DNA of 64,000 bases, taken from positions 1-64,000 of the forward strand of contig JBCCHV010000037.1 in NCBI GenBank assembly GCA_039028635.1, given 5' to 3'. The position numbers and the translations under genes were made by a program. The number at the start of each line of letters is the position of its first letter. Position 1 is the first letter of the stretch. The notes under the pieces are model-generated. The model was given only the letters and a program-made list of their open reading frames with translations. It did no database searches and had not been told where the DNA came from. The DNA is from Acidobacteriota bacterium (lineage in GTDB: Bacteria > Acidobacteriota > Thermoanaerobaculia > Multivoradales > JBCCEF01). Shown piece by piece: positions 16,301 to 23,499 of this stretch.

Positions 16301-16919
16301 AACTCGGATTGAAGCTCCAAAAGAAGAACAGACCGCTGAGGAACATCGCCGAAGGCACCAGAAAGGCCACCAAAGGCCGGCGAGTGCGCTCGCCGACGGC
16401 AAAGGAAAGAACCGCCACGAACCAGATCTGAGGAACCGCGAACAGCAGGGCCGGCACCAGGTAATTGGCCAAAGAGAAAGGTCCCCGCAGATCTTCACCA
16501 TGGCCGAGCTGCAGAATCGCCATCGCGAAGGCCACCTGCAGGGTCAAGGCCAAGGCGAGGGCCGCCAGCGCCCCTCCGAGCTTGCCGAGGATGTACTCGC
16601 TGGCCCTCAGGGGCGTGCTGTGCAGAAGCTCCGAGAGCTTGGCCTCGTCGTCCCGCACCACCGCCAGCCCCGACAGGATGCCGGAGAACAGCAGATAGCC
16701 GAGAAAACCGGTGACGATGAAGAGGTAGGAAAGGGCGTACTGCGAGTTCATGAAGGGCTTGACCCCGCCGATCGCCGACGAGCCCGTACCCAACATCGCC
16801 GAGGTGTTGAGGCTGGCGGTGAGGAAGAAAACGAGCAGAAGCAGAATCCAGAAGATCGGTGCCGACAGGTGACGGCGCAGATCCTGCCTCAGGACGGCGA
16901 ACAGGCGCTGGCCGCTCAC
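13371..16919 (-). CDS. ABC-2 type permease fused to an M1-family aminopeptidase domain
   Basis: A 1182-aa fusion. Residues 1 to about 575 hold two sets of membrane helices of the ABC-2 permease type (VLRQDLRRHLSAPIFWILLL at the N-terminus, and a second block after about residue 320). A last helix near 580-600 precedes a large extracytoplasmic gluzincin domain with HEAAH at 935-939 and a downstream glutamate in DVLIEGMAHF. The spacing from HEXXH to this Glu is 19 residues, one more than in typical M1 enzymes. Start is GTG and overlaps the TGA of the ATPase gene (GTGA), so both are translated together. The arrangement suggests that the exporter and the peptidase act on the same peptide. The substrate is unknown. 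Such fusions occur in several phyla. Confidence 0.9.
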   Translation of the reverse strand: MSGQRLFAVLRQDLRRHLSAPIFWILLLLVFFLTASLNTSAMLGTGSSAIGGVKPFMNSQYALSYLFIVTGFLGYLLFSGILSGLAVVRDDEAKLSELLHSTPLRASEYILGKLGGALAALALALTLQVAFAMAILQLGHGEDLRGPFSLANYLVPALLFAVPQIWFVAVLSFAVGERTRRPLVAFLVPSAMFLSGLFFFWSFNPSWLPASVDRWLQVLDPSAFRWLRGSLLTVDRGAEFYNTTAVAYDSTFWLNRLWVMAVPLLAVVAAIRHCRRHGAVAVPRRFSLRWWRRSSEGVAPKISEQPLADLRMTVSAPGFMRSMWRVLVGELRELVAQPGVFVVLPLVMSLMLEEGIGRSGPLGAPLLVTAGNLAVGALEMLGFLLALVLLFFTTEAMVRDQTTRFDALLYSSPVGTAALLVGRSLAGAVVAVALILGCLAVSATILAFQEGGHFELWPLLVVWGPVLLPTYLVWNAFVVLLFALLRNRYLTYAAGISALVASVFAHVSGKMTWLTNWDLWGTIPWTDLGPFAFHGRGLLLNRLLMVSLALLFTALAVELFARRQTDVVQVAQRRRARALGRRVLRLAPVALLPVLASGVLAYEIRNGYQGPQAEKLAKQYWRQNYATWKDYRPPAVSHVDLDLDLDPAGRSVDMQGFYSLVNDTPQAMERLAFTVGQSFENIAWRWNGEEIASEDRSGLHVLTPPQPLEPGGEGRLDFSFRSVFPRGVSRNGGGASQFVLPSGVLLSVRGTDFIPLPGYLSWIGVDRENRPEPAEVPKDFWRQELEPISGNSRAFTTRVEVTAPSEYTVNSVGVKTAARSEDGQTTVVWESDYPVRTLNLIAGRWEVRRQGGAAIFYHPTHDANVDEMLHTLAQAREKFSQWFFPYPWEELRISEYPAYLQNAQGFPTNIPFSESLGFLTKSDPHSRLASLVTAHEAAHQWWFNLLVPGEGPGADVLIEGMAHFSALVLLEDIRGPQGRIETAKRFEERYVRNRRLDSERPLVETEEHWPGDETVIFEKGGWALWMLHDHLGPEASFAGIRAFVERYHESGDYPALHDYLAFLEPYAADRQAFRALVDQWFFEVVLPEYRLQEVEVVAQDGSWQVQAVLENVGTGRATVEVAAEVGERFAEEGFREGRTAVELGAGERRRLSWTVPFEPQRLVVDPEARVLQLQRSKAMIDL

Positions 16920-17830
16920 GACGAAGCCTCCACCCGCCGGGGACCCGCCGTCTCGGCCTGCTCGGCCTGGCGCATGAGCACGAAGTAGGCGTCTTCGAGG
17001 GTCGCCTCGACCGGCTCGAAGCCCTCCGGAGGCTGCCCCGTGGGGAGATGCAAGCGCACCACGTTGCGCCCTTCGACGAGATGGGTTCGAGTCACCCGGA
17101 AGCGCTGTGCCAGCTCTTCGAGACGAGCCGCCGGCACCATCCCCTCGAAAACCCGCCCAGCGAGATCCTGCCGCGCTTGACCGGGAGTGGTTTGGAGCAC
17201 CAGCCGGCCCTGCCGAATAACCGCCAGCCGCGGGCAGAGGACGGCGACGTCCTCGACGATGTGAGTCGACAGCAGCACCGTGCGCTCCTCGGCGAGCTCC
17301 GAGAGCAGGCGATAGAAGCGCACCCGCTCTTCCGGATCGAGTCCCGCCGTCGGCTCGTCGACGATCACCAGGTCCGGATCACCGGCGATCGCCTGGGCGA
17401 TGCCGAGGCGCTGTCGCATGCCGCCGGAGTAGCCTTTGACCTTGCGCTCGGCGGCGTGGGTGAGATTGACCCGGGCCAACAGCTCGGTGCAGAGCTTCGC
17501 CAGGCCGGCCGGGGCCTCGACCCCTTTGAGGCGCAGCAGGTGGAGGAGCATCGCCTCACCGCTGAGGTGAGGATAAAAACCGAAATCCTGGGGCAGGTAG
17601 CCAAGGCGCGGCCAGATCAGCTCGGGACGGCCGGTGACCTCGACGCCATCCCAGAAAACCTGGCCGGAGGTGGGCTCGAGAAGACCGGCCAAGATCCTCA
17701 TCAATGTGGTCTTGCCGGAGCCATTGGGACCGAGCAAACCGAACATCCCGCGCGGCAACTCCAGTCGAATTCCCTTCAGAGCCGTCACGGATCCTGGATA
17801 CACCTTCACCAGATCTCGAATCTCGAGCAT
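16916..17830 (-). CDS. ABC transporter ATP-binding protein
   Basis: A 304-aa ATPase, the motor of the following permease/peptidase. Walker A is GPNGSGKTT (about residues 35-43), the signature is YSGGMRQRLG, and Walker B with catalytic Glu is LVIVDEPTAGLDPEE. The H-loop is in LLSTHIVEDV. A C-terminal extension of about 80 residues follows, as in drug/bacteriocin-type ABC-2 exporters. The start ATG has GGGAGGA at good distance. It is first gene of a two-gene operon, overlapping the permease gene by 4 bp. Confidence 0.95.
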   Translation of the reverse strand: MLEIRDLVKVYPGSVTALKGIRLELPRGMFGLLGPNGSGKTTLMRILAGLLEPTSGQVFWDGVEVTGRPELIWPRLGYLPQDFGFYPHLSGEAMLLHLLRLKGVEAPAGLAKLCTELLARVNLTHAAERKVKGYSGGMRQRLGIAQAIAGDPDLVIVDEPTAGLDPEERVRFYRLLSELAEERTVLLSTHIVEDVAVLCPRLAVIRQGRLVLQTTPGQARQDLAGRVFEGMVPAARLEELAQRFRVTRTHLVEGRNVVRLHLPTGQPPEGFEPVEATLEDAYFVLMRQAEQAETAGPRRVEASS

Positions 17831-18142
17831 GAGTCCTCCCCTCGCAATGTCTGATTTGCCTTGAGCGGTACCCGGCGACCAGCGCCGAAATATCGATCTC
17901 TACCTGACAGACGTCGGCCCTGGAGGGGTATTACCGCCCGATTCGGGAGATTGCCCGCGAGCGGCCGAAAAAGTATTCTTGCGCAACGACTGAAGGCGAA
18001 ATCGACCGGCGCCGGGGGAGGAACCACGCCATCGTGGTCACTCAAGCGAACCCAGGCGTCCCGCGGGCTGGCGGCAAATCACCAAGAGGTGGTCCGTCTG
18101 GCCTGGTACAGGATGGATCGACGAGCCACCAGGAGGAGCATC

Positions 18143-19585
18143 ATGTCCAAACCCGTGATCTATGTTCCAGGACTTCCCGCCAGCCACCTTCACGAGCGCG
18201 CCACCGAGAAGCGGATCTTCCTCTCTCTCGGCTTCAACAATCCACAGCTCGAAGGTCCGAATGACCTCGGCGCCCACGATCCGGTGCGTGCCGGCGAACC
18301 GATCCGCCGGGTGGCCAAGTTCCTCTTCTTCGACCTCGCCAAGCAGGCCGAGTCGCTCTACGACTTACTGGGGCGCTTCGGCATCAAGGCGACCCCCTTC
18401 GGATGGGACTGGCGACGACCGGTTTGGGACCTGGCCCGGCCCGACAGCGTGCAGCGGAAGCTCGCCGCCAAGCTCGCCGAGCTGCACCCACCGTCGGGAC
18501 CGCAGGTGACGGTGATCGTGCACTCGACCGGAGGCCTGGTACTGCGAGCCCTGCTCGAGCGGCAGCCCGATCTCTGCCGCCATATCGAGCGCGTCATCGC
18601 CTTCGGAGTGCCGTGGGCCGGCACCCTCAAGTCCCTGCGCTTCATCAACGGCCAGTCGGGCTTCGCCGGCATCGTTCCAGCGTCCCGAACCCAGAAAGTC
18701 CTGACCCGCTCGTGGGCCGCCTTCGACCTCCTTCCGCCGGATCCGACGCACCTGATCGACGGCAACGGTCCGCTGGCACTGACCTTTCGGCGAACGGCCC
18801 AGGGTGACCAACCGGCCAGCGCGCTGGTCGATCGAGACTGGATCAACAGCCTGCCTTCGGAGCTGCGAGCGGCGGCCGAGGAGCGCGCGGTTCGGGCTCA
18901 CGGTCACCTGGGCGCGCGACGCCCGCAGATCGACACCGCCGGTGAGCCCCTCGAGATCGTCAACGTCGTCGGCTGGGGCGCGGATACGGACGTCAGCGCG
19001 GAGCTCATCGGCCAGGGCACCGGTGCCCGCCTGGAGATTCGTTCATCGAAAGGCGACGCCACCCACGACGGCGGCGACAAGACAGTGCCGCGGCGCTCCG
19101 CCGCCTGGCTCGCCTCCGGCGACCCGGTGAACGTCCGCACCTACCACGTTCCGGTCGGTCGCCTCCCCTCGACTCGCAACCAGCCCCACAGCAGCCTGTG
19201 GAGCAATCCCGGCGGCATCAACCTGCTCGAGCACCTGTGCGGCAATCAGCCAAGTCTCGCCCCCTTCTGCTACGCCGCCATCGATGGTGACGACGCCGTC
19301 GCCGGCCAACCTTCGGTGCGGGTGCGCCTGGTCGCCCTGGCAGCCGACGGCTCGCCCCTGCCGGGCGCCAAGGTACGCACCCGCGGCCTGATCGGCGGCG
19401 ACTTCGGGCAAGACTTCCGGCCGGCCTTCGACGGCCGCCACATGATCACCCTCGAGCGGCAGAAGATCCCCCGCGTCGGCAACCCACCAGCGCCGTCGCG
19501 GGTGCGCCGCCTGCGCCTCCAGATCGGCTGGCAGGAAAACGGCCGGGACCGCTGGCAGGAGCGGCGCTTCCTGATTCCGGCCTAG
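18143..19585 (+). CDS. Alpha/beta-hydrolase, LCAT/lipase-like
   Basis: A 480-aa protein with the ATG placed behind AGGAGGAGCATC; the frame is open upstream but that part is without family character. It opens with KPVIYVPGLPASHL (oxyanion-loop region) and has the nucleophile elbow VHSTGG with S128. An Asp in DGGDKTVPRRS and a His in STRNQPHSSLW could complete the triad. The arrangement resembles lecithin:cholesterol-acyltransferase-type and PGAP1-like lipases. The last about 110 residues (VRVRLVALAADGSPLPGAKVRTRG) look like a beta-sandwich add-on domain. No signal peptide is seen, so it may be cytoplasmic or use another export route. Its stop lies in a short hairpin shared with the convergent racemase gene. 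Confidence 0.8.
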   Translation: MSKPVIYVPGLPASHLHERATEKRIFLSLGFNNPQLEGPNDLGAHDPVRAGEPIRRVAKFLFFDLAKQAESLYDLLGRFGIKATPFGWDWRRPVWDLARPDSVQRKLAAKLAELHPPSGPQVTVIVHSTGGLVLRALLERQPDLCRHIERVIAFGVPWAGTLKSLRFINGQSGFAGIVPASRTQKVLTRSWAAFDLLPPDPTHLIDGNGPLALTFRRTAQGDQPASALVDRDWINSLPSELRAAAEERAVRAHGHLGARRPQIDTAGEPLEIVNVVGWGADTDVSAELIGQGTGARLEIRSSKGDATHDGGDKTVPRRSAAWLASGDPVNVRTYHVPVGRLPSTRNQPHSSLWSNPGGINLLEHLCGNQPSLAPFCYAAIDGDDAVAGQPSVRVRLVALAADGSPLPGAKVRTRGLIGGDFGQDFRPAFDGRHMITLERQKIPRVGNPPAPSRVRRLRLQIGWQENGRDRWQERRFLIPA

Positions 19586-19610
19586 CCCGACCTGATCACC
19601 AGGTTTCTAG
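19582..19610. repeat. Short dyad between convergent stops, possible degenerate repeat copy
   Basis: The 29 bp between and including two TAG stops begin CTAGCCCGACCTGATCACC and end TTTCTAG, with ACCTG-atcac-CAGGT as a small hairpin. The first 19 bases match the end of the 38136-38319 element at all but three positions. It may be a reduced copy or a chance terminator. Confidence 0.4.
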
Positions 19611-20296
19611 GCGAGAGCCCAGTCGAGGGCCGCTTCGGCGTGCAGTCGAGCGGTATCGAAGAGCGGCAGGGACAAGTCGTCGGGACTGACCAGAAGGGTG
19701 ATCTCGGTGCAGCCGGCGATGATCCCTTCGGCACCGCCCCGGGCGAGCCGGGCGATGACCTCGAGGTAGGCCTGCCGCGACTCTCGGCGCACTTTGCCGA
19801 GGCAGAGCTCGTCGTAGATCACCCGATGGATGAGCTCCCGGTCGGCGGCTTCGGGAACCATCACCTCGAGACCCCGAGCCGCCAAGCGGTCGCGATAGAA
19901 GGCCTGCTCCATGGTGAATCGGGTTCCCAGCAGCCCGACCCGTCGCAGTCCAGCCGCCTCGACCCGGTCGGCGGTGGCATCGGCGAGATGGAGCAGCGGA
20001 ATCGAGATCTGCGCCGCCACCGCATCGGCGACCCGATGCATGGTGTTGGTGCAGAGAAGAAGAATCTCCGCCCCCGCCGCCTCGACTCGCGCTGCCGCAG
20101 CCGCCAGCAGCTCCCCGGCCTCTCGCCAGCGCCCGGCCACCTGCAGCCGCTCGACATCGTGAAAGTCGACGCTCACCAACACCAGGGAGGCGGAGTGGAG
20201 CCCTCCCAAGCGCGCCTTCACGCCTTGATTCAGAACCCGATAGTAGAGCTCCGTGCTCTCCCAGCTCATGCCGCCGAGGAGCCCGATGGTCTTCAT
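19607..20296 (-). CDS. Aspartate/glutamate racemase-family protein
   Basis: A 229-aa racemase of the Asp/Glu/hydantoin family. It begins MKTIGLLGGMSWESTELYYR, the usual start of aspartate racemase/YgeA-type enzymes, and has the two catalytic cysteines in LLCTNTMH (first half) and IIAGCTEI (second half). It is cofactor-independent and probably makes a D-amino acid or acts on a broad set of amino acids. The ATG at 20296 is preceded by AGGAGC; the longer open frame upstream runs into the M3 gene. The gene lies 26 bp after the M3 oligopeptidase and may share its transcript. Confidence 0.92.
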   Translation of the reverse strand: MKTIGLLGGMSWESTELYYRVLNQGVKARLGGLHSASLVLVSVDFHDVERLQVAGRWREAGELLAAAAARVEAAGAEILLLCTNTMHRVADAVAAQISIPLLHLADATADRVEAAGLRRVGLLGTRFTMEQAFYRDRLAARGLEVMVPEAADRELIHRVIYDELCLGKVRRESRQAYLEVIARLARGGAEGIIAGCTEITLLVSPDDLSLPLFDTARLHAEAALDWALA

Positions 20297-20322
20297 GCCC
20301 TGGCGCTCCTGGCGGCCCTGAC

Positions 20323-22482
20323 TCAGCCGGCGCTCGGCGCCGGGAAGCCGCGGTCGCGCATCAGCGCATCGATGCTGGCATCGCGACCACGGAACAGGCG
20401 ATAGGCCTCCGCCGGGTCGATCGCGTTGCGCACCGCAAACAGGTGCTCCACCAGCTTCGCAGCCATCTCCGGATCGTAAAAACCGCCCGGTGCCTCGGCG
20501 AAGGCCTCGGCCGCATCCGCCGTCAGGACGTCGGCCCACATATAGCCGTAGTAGCCCGCCGAGTATCCCTCACCGGAAAAGACGTGGCCGAAGTGCGGCG
20601 ACCGATGGCGCATCACGATCTCGTCGGGCATGCCGAGGGCCTGCAGCGTCTCGCGCTCGAAGGCATCGGCATCGAGGCCCGTCGGATCGGTGGTGTGGAA
20701 AGCCAGATCGACCAACGACGAGGCCAGATACTCGGTGGTGGCGAAACCCTGGTTGAAGGTCGCCGCCCGCTTGATCTTGGCCACCAGCTCGGCCGGAATG
20801 GGCTCGCCGGTCTCGGCGTGAACCAGATAGTTGTCGATCACCGCATCGGTCAACAACCAGCGCTCCAAGAGCTGGGACTGGAACTCGGTGTAGTCGCGCA
20901 CGCCGCCGTTGAGGGTCGGGTAGGCGACGTTCGAAGAGAGGGCGTGGAGGGCGTGGCCGAACTCGTGGAAGTAGGTCTCGGCATCGTCCCAGGAAAGCAA
21001 CACCGGCTCTCCTGGAGCGCCGGCGATGAAGTTCGAGTTGTTCGACGACAGCACCGTGACCTTGCCGTCGAAGGTCTCGTGACTGCGATAGCTGTTGGCC
21101 CAAGCTCCGGAACGCTTGCCCGAGCGGGCGAAGGGATCGAGGTACCAAAGACCGATGTGGTCGCCGCTCTCCCGGTCGGTCACCTCCCAGACCTTGACCT
21201 CGGGATGGAACACCGGCACGGAACCCTCCGCCACCGGCGTGAAAGCGAAGCCGAAGAGCTCACCGGCGACATAGAACATCGCCTCCCGCAGCTTGTCGAG
21301 CTGCAGATACTGCTTGACCTCGTCGGAGTCGAGGTCATAGCGGTCTTGGCGCACCTTCTCGGCGTAATAGCGGTAGTCCCAGGGCTCGATCGTGATGTCG
21401 GCTCCCGCCGCATCGGCGATCGCCTGCATGTCCGCCACCTCTTCCTCGACCCGCGCCAGGGCCGCCGGCCAGACCGCCTCGAGCAGAGCGCGAGCCTGCT
21501 CCGGAGTCTTCGCCATGCGGTTTTCGAGGCGCCAGGCGGCGTAGTTGTCGTAGCCCAACAGGCCGACGCGCTCATCCCGCAGCTCGAGGATCTTGGCGAT
21601 CAGCGCGTTGTTGTCGTGATCGTCGCCGTTGTCGCCGCGGCTGTAGTAGGTGCGCCAGACCTGCTCCCGCAGATCGCGACGATCGGAGAAGGTGAGAAAC
21701 GGATCCATCGACGAGCGGGTGTTCAGGATGGCGTAGCGCCCGGCCTCGCCTCGGCTCTCGGCCGCAGCGGCGGCCGCCTTCACCAGCGAGGCCGGCAAAC
21801 CGCTCAGGTCCGCCTCGTCGAGATAGAGCACGTAGCCCTCTTCGTCCGCCAGTACATTGTTCGAGAAGCGGGTGTGAAGCTCGGCGAGCTCTGTTTGAAT
21901 CGCCGCGAAGCGCTTTTTCGCAGCGCCTTTCAGGGTGGCACCGTTGCGCGCGAAGCTGTCATAGACCAGCTCCACCAACCGCCGCTGATCGGGCCGCAGA
22001 TCGGACTCTTCGAGCCCTTCGTAGATCGCCGCCACGCGCTCGAAGAGATTCTGGTTCTGAATGATCGCCGAGCGGTGCTGGGACTGCTTGGGCGCCACCC
22101 GAGACTGGATCTCGCGCAGCTCCGGTGAGGACAGGTTCGAGCGCCAGACTCCGAAGTAGGCGCCGACCCGACCGAGCGTCTCGCCGGAGCGTTCGAGGGC
22201 TTCGATGGTGTTCTCGAAGGTCGCTGCCTCGGAGCTGTTGGCAATCGCCTCGATCTCTTCCAGGTTCTCGGCCATGGCGGCATCGAAAGCGGGCTCGAAG
22301 TCGTCCAGCTCGACTTCATCGAAGGCGGGCACACCGCCGTAGGGACCGGTCCATTCCGCTAGGAGTGGATTCGACGAGGAGTCCTTCAACGCATCTCCTT
22401 GGTGTGAGCTCTGCTCGGCACAGCCGAGCATCGAGGTGAGTAGACAAGCGCTGACGAGACCGGCGAGTTTACGTCGTTCCAC
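20323..22482 (-). CDS. M3-family metallopeptidase (oligopeptidase/Dcp-like), lipoprotein
   Basis: A 719-aa zinc peptidase of the thimet oligopeptidase/peptidyl-dipeptidase group. The N-terminus is a lipoprotein signal (VSACLLTSMLGC), so it should sit at the cell envelope. The active site is H506-E-F-G-H510 in ETYFHEFGHALHALSS, with the third ligand region in GGVRDYTEFQSQLLERW. The C-terminal phrase GEGYSAGYYGYMWADVLTADA is typical of the Dcp branch. The start is GTG with AGGAG eight bases upstream. It likely degrades short peptides in the periplasm. The racemase gene follows at 26 bp. Confidence 0.93.
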   Translation of the reverse strand: MERRKLAGLVSACLLTSMLGCAEQSSHQGDALKDSSSNPLLAEWTGPYGGVPAFDEVELDDFEPAFDAAMAENLEEIEAIANSSEAATFENTIEALERSGETLGRVGAYFGVWRSNLSSPELREIQSRVAPKQSQHRSAIIQNQNLFERVAAIYEGLEESDLRPDQRRLVELVYDSFARNGATLKGAAKKRFAAIQTELAELHTRFSNNVLADEEGYVLYLDEADLSGLPASLVKAAAAAAESRGEAGRYAILNTRSSMDPFLTFSDRRDLREQVWRTYYSRGDNGDDHDNNALIAKILELRDERVGLLGYDNYAAWRLENRMAKTPEQARALLEAVWPAALARVEEEVADMQAIADAAGADITIEPWDYRYYAEKVRQDRYDLDSDEVKQYLQLDKLREAMFYVAGELFGFAFTPVAEGSVPVFHPEVKVWEVTDRESGDHIGLWYLDPFARSGKRSGAWANSYRSHETFDGKVTVLSSNNSNFIAGAPGEPVLLSWDDAETYFHEFGHALHALSSNVAYPTLNGGVRDYTEFQSQLLERWLLTDAVIDNYLVHAETGEPIPAELVAKIKRAATFNQGFATTEYLASSLVDLAFHTTDPTGLDADAFERETLQALGMPDEIVMRHRSPHFGHVFSGEGYSAGYYGYMWADVLTADAAEAFAEAPGGFYDPEMAAKLVEHLFAVRNAIDPAEAYRLFRGRDASIDALMRDRGFPAPSAG

Positions 22483-22672
22483 GGCATTCTCCTGCAGTCT
22501 GGGCGGAAGGTGAATGGACCTGAGCTGCTGTCAGAGGCTAACAGCTTCCGGCTGGCGTAGGAGCCAACTCAGCGAGCAATGCCTCGAAGTACGTGACGGG
22601 AGGCGCTCGAGTTTGGTAGCGGCGGACAAAACACCGCCTTCGGCGGCCGGGCGACGGTCGCTCAGGATCGGG
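22483..22672. other. Intergenic, between M3 promoter region and vapC end
   Basis: About 190 bp. It contains the dyad GCTGCTGT...ACAGC close to 22521-22545 and otherwise nothing that I can name. The M3 promoter must lie in this stretch, reading left. Confidence 0.4.
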
Positions 22673-23125
22673 CTAGCGCTCCCCCGTCGCCCCCTGCGAC
22701 CGCAGAGGATTGAGCCAACGCACCCCGGCGAAGCGGCCGAAGTCAGGATCCGCCGTGTGGACCACCCCCCGGCAGCGCCGGGCGATGGCAGCGATCTGAG
22801 CATCGGTGGTCAGGTTGCCGCCGGTGCCGGCCGCCTCGAGCCAGGCCAAGGCCCGGCGCAGATCGGCTGCCTCGGCCGGCAGGAAGACGCTCACGGAGCG
22901 CTCGAGCCAACGCTGCACATGATGCTGCGCCTCGCCGATGGTGAGCGGCCGGGCGAAGACCCGCTGGCTGGTCGCCAGCCGCACGAAGGCGAAGACCACC
23001 ACCGCACACAGCCCCACCGGCTGTCGACCCGAAAGACAGCTCTGCCACCAACGCGCCGCAGCGCCATGGAAGGGACCGTCGGCGTCATAGGCATAGAGCA
23101 ACAAATTGGCGTCGGGAACGATCAC
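22673..23125 (-). CDS. vapC: PIN-domain ribonuclease toxin, VapC family
   Basis: A 150-aa PIN-domain protein. It begins with IVPDANLLLYAYD, giving the first acidic residue of the nuclease site, has a central Glu in LTIGEAQ, and ends with NLTTDAQIAAIA and TADPDFGRFAGV, giving the remaining acidic residues. PIN toxins cleave tRNA or other RNA when not bound by their antitoxin. The start is GTG and overlaps the TGA of the antitoxin gene (GTGA), so toxin translation depends on antitoxin translation. The order antitoxin-toxin is canonical for type II systems. Confidence 0.9.
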   Translation of the reverse strand: MIVPDANLLLYAYDADGPFHGAAARWWQSCLSGRQPVGLCAVVVFAFVRLATSQRVFARPLTIGEAQHHVQRWLERSVSVFLPAEAADLRRALAWLEAAGTGGNLTTDAQIAAIARRCRGVVHTADPDFGRFAGVRWLNPLRSQGATGER

Positions 23126-23394
23126 TCGCCATCCCCGCGCAGTCGGCGAGTGAGAGCGAGAAAGCGCTCTTCTTCGAGCTCACCGGCGAGGTCGCTCAAG
23201 CGGGCGGGATCGAGACCTGCCCGCAAACCCATCGGTCGGGCCTCGACGACGAAGGCGTCTTCGTCATCTCGCGGACCCCGCAAACCGCGACGCAGAGCGT
23301 CGTTGAGGGCCTGCTTGAAGCTCACCTTGCTCTGCGCCATCGTTTCCCGGAGACGCTGGGCGACATCTTCTTCGAGGGTCACGGTCGTTCTCAT
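23122..23394 (-). CDS. vapB: VapB-type antitoxin (ribbon-helix-helix)
   Basis: A 90-aa protein starting MRTTVTLEEDVAQRLRETMA, a ribbon-helix-helix N-terminus, followed by SFKQALNDALRRGL and a less ordered C-terminus that should wrap the toxin. In-frame ATG codons three, and four, codons upstream are possible starts; the one at 23394 matches the family. The frame continues far upstream without a stop but is antisense to the M28 gene there. The promoter lies in an A/T-rich spot (23395-23440) with several TGATGACA-like half-sites, probably the autorepression operator. Confidence 0.85.
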   Translation of the reverse strand: MRTTVTLEEDVAQRLRETMAQSKVSFKQALNDALRRGLRGPRDDEDAFVVEARPMGLRAGLDPARLSDLAGELEEERFLALTRRLRGDGE

Positions 23395-23499
23395 GATTGT
23401 CATCATGTCATCAAATTTACTGACCATCAAGTAATCACAGAGCGCGCGCGACTCCTCTCGATCCTGGTAAGGTGTTCTGGGGGCCATGGAGAGCAATCC

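Noticed and set aside
20443-22128. 561-codon forward open frame
   Set aside because: Antisense to the M3 peptidase gene with clear HEFGH motif; the composition (His/Arg/Val/Gly-rich) is typical of a shadow frame in GC-rich DNA.
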